Shown piece by piece: positions 51,333-52,392 of a DNA stretch of 52,392 bases (position 1 is its first letter; each line of letters starts with the position of its first letter). The translations under genes and the position numbers were made by a program. The stretch lies in assembly GCA_020344415.1 (NCBI GenBank), contig CP070825.1:3971631-4024022 (forward strand), written 5' to 3'. Below the pieces are notes generated by a model. It saw nothing but the letters and a program-made list of their open reading frames with translations, did no database searches and was not told the DNA's origin. This DNA is from Candidatus Aminicenantota bacterium (GTDB taxonomy: Bacteria > Acidobacteriota > Aminicenantia > Aminicenantales > Aminicenantaceae).

Positions 51333-52392
51333 AATAATACAAATCAGCATAATCAAAAGTTATGAAAAGCTTCATATTATAGCCCTGAAGAAGTTCCCAC
51401 ACTTTAGGCAAAACTTTTGTGTCTCTAAAAATGACCAGGTAAAGGCTGCTTTCTGTTCCCTTTATAAAAGAAGCAGCTTTAACAGTTAGCTCTGTGAGCG
51501 CAAAAAAGGTTTGAGTATTATTAGAATAGATTTTCCCTCCCGCATAATTATCCTTCATAAAGTTTATCAATGAAGAATACTTTTCACTGTATCTGAGTTT
51601 ATTAAAGTTTCCTACTCCTTCTTTCATTGCCTTTCTAACCTCAGAGTTTAGTACTTTTCCAGCATTTATTCCCCAAAAGATAACGAAAATTATTGACAAA
51701 GCCATAAATATTTTATGAGCAATCTTTTTCTGGGAGGATCCTTTTAAATAGAGCGCACCAAAATCAATGACAAATACAACAAACAGAAAGAAAAAGGGAT
51801 AAATTGGAGATAAAAATTTATAACTGATGGGATCAATATCAACTAACGATGCGCTAGCCACCAGAAATATGGAGTAAAACACAACAAATACATATATCAA
51901 AATAAGACTCTTAAAATAATTTTTGCCTAATCTTTTGTTTCTTTTTACAAAAATCAAAAATATTATCGGAAGCAAAATAAACACTGCCGCTCGTATAATC
52001 GATTTATTCAGACTATACCCAAAAAAATCAGTCGATAAAAACAGCCAGCCTCCGATATTATCGAAAAAACGGTACAAATTTAAAGAAAGAGGGAAGGTTG
52101 ATGAAACCCTTGTTCCTGTCAATGTCCCAGTCAAAAGATAATTCCTTAAGGTCCAGATTCCCAAAGGTAAAAAAGAGAGGGAAGCAAACAAAATCGAGTA
52201 CAAAATTCTTTTTTTGTATTTAAGGAAGTCCGCAAGAATCAGTATTGCTATGACAGCAGGGACAATCAGAATAACTCCAATGTATCTTGTCAGTGTCGCC
52301 ATTGAAAAGAAAAATCCTGCTAATATTAAGAAAGAGAGTTTGTAGTTTTTTACAAACTTAATAAGGGCTATAAAAAAAAGTAACACCAATAA
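51295..52392 (-). CDS. GT39/PMT-like membrane glycosyltransferase, partial
   Basis: The reading frame stays open to the right edge, so the N-terminus with the catalytic Asp-Glu loop is outside the window. At least 364 residues remain: about eight membrane segments, the TLTRYIGVILI and WTLRNYLLTG motifs seen in ArnT/PMT proteins, and a soluble C-terminal domain from about residue 245 (KEGVGNFNKLRYSEKYSSL). The layout matches the split GT39 at 41105-43056. The last nine codons come from a family A repeat variant, so the native end was probably just after DLYYFKK. Confidence 0.8.
   Translation of the reverse strand, partial: LLVLLFFIALIKFVKNYKLSFLILAGFFFSMATLTRYIGVILIVPAVIAILILADFLKYKKRILYSILFASLSFLPLGIWTLRNYLLTGTLTGTRVSSTFPLSLNLYRFFDNIGGWLFLSTDFFGYSLNKSIIRAAVFILLPIIFLIFVKRNKRLGKNYFKSLILIYVFVVFYSIFLVASASLVDIDPISYKFLSPIYPFFFLFVVFVIDFGALYLKGSSQKKIAHKIFMALSIIFVIFWGINAGKVLNSEVRKAMKEGVGNFNKLRYSEKYSSLINFMKDNYAGGKIYSNNTQTFFALTELTVKAASFIKGTESSLYLVIFRDTKVLPKVWELLQGYNMKLFITFDYADLYYFKKRGQATFFFN

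Noticed and set aside
1..52392. tRNA, rRNA or riboswitch genes
   Set aside because: I looked in the gaps for cloverleaf-like arms and known conserved riboswitch cores and saw none I could support by eye; a covariance-model scan would be decisive.

Overview
The window comes from an anaerobic, Gram-negative-type (diderm) bacterium. It encodes an LptD outer-membrane LPS assembly protein, an LPS-type Kdo/heptose kinase, heptosyltransferase-family and O-antigen-ligase-family enzymes and two beta-barrel proteins, together with oxygen-sensitive Hdr/Nuo/Qmo-type flavin and iron-sulfur proteins and hydrogenase maturation factors. A lineage such as candidate phylum Aminicenantes or a relative would fit, but no rRNA or other phylogenetic marker is present, so this is inference. 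Coding density is high. Many gaps are filled with short palindromic repeats.

Region 1 (1-10.9 kb, minus strand, transcribed right to left) is the most unusual part: a seven-gene operon that rebuilds a redox complex from mixed parts. Gene order is a QmoC/HdrC-like membrane heme-b subunit; a fusion of the N-terminal half of HdrA with NuoE; an HndB-like thioredoxin-fold protein; a fusion of NuoF with a GltD/NfnB-type NAD(P)H-FAD subunit carrying a long charged tail with a repeated IEIPDMK motif; a NuoG-type ferredoxin fused to the C-terminal half of HdrA plus a second HdrA-like module; an MvhD-like protein; and a 68-aa unknown. HdrA appears to be cut at the end of its first ferredoxin, and the two halves are joined to different NADH-dehydrogenase domains. 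The predicted role is exchange of electrons between NAD(P)H, low-potential carriers and membrane quinone, possibly by flavin bifurcation. hypB and hypA are divergent across a 352-bp control region.

Region 2 (12-26.5 kb): a phosphate-selective-type porin, a secreted dipeptidyl-peptidase IV, mgtC-rdgB, comEA, a DNA-processing operon (usp-dprA-topA-xerC), a REP-associated (Y1/HUH) transposase, a CNT nucleoside transporter, yggT-yggU and a DUF1573 protein.

Region 3 (26.6-52.4 kb): envelope and polysaccharide synthesis. This includes an SH3/beta-barrel protein, a methyltransferase, a TIM-barrel hydrolase-like protein and the LPS kinase; a plus-strand operon ycaR-GT9-waaL-PHP-hldA, followed by wecB and purF; a methyltransferase/GT2 fusion and a GT39 protein that looks split by a frameshift; two PilZ proteins; a GMD/RMD-like pair (GDP-deoxysugar); rmlA-rmlC-rmlB (dTDP-deoxysugar); lptD; and a GT39 gene cut by the window edge.

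Four repeat classes occur between genes: family A (core GGGGACAGTCCCC flanked by A and T tracts, more than a dozen copies including variants, many at stop codons and two beside the transposase gene); family B (GGGTTTGAT..ATCAAACCC type); family C (a short GC-richer element containing GCGAGCGAAGCG-like sequence); and one 30-bp perfect inverted repeat bounding a 133-bp element.
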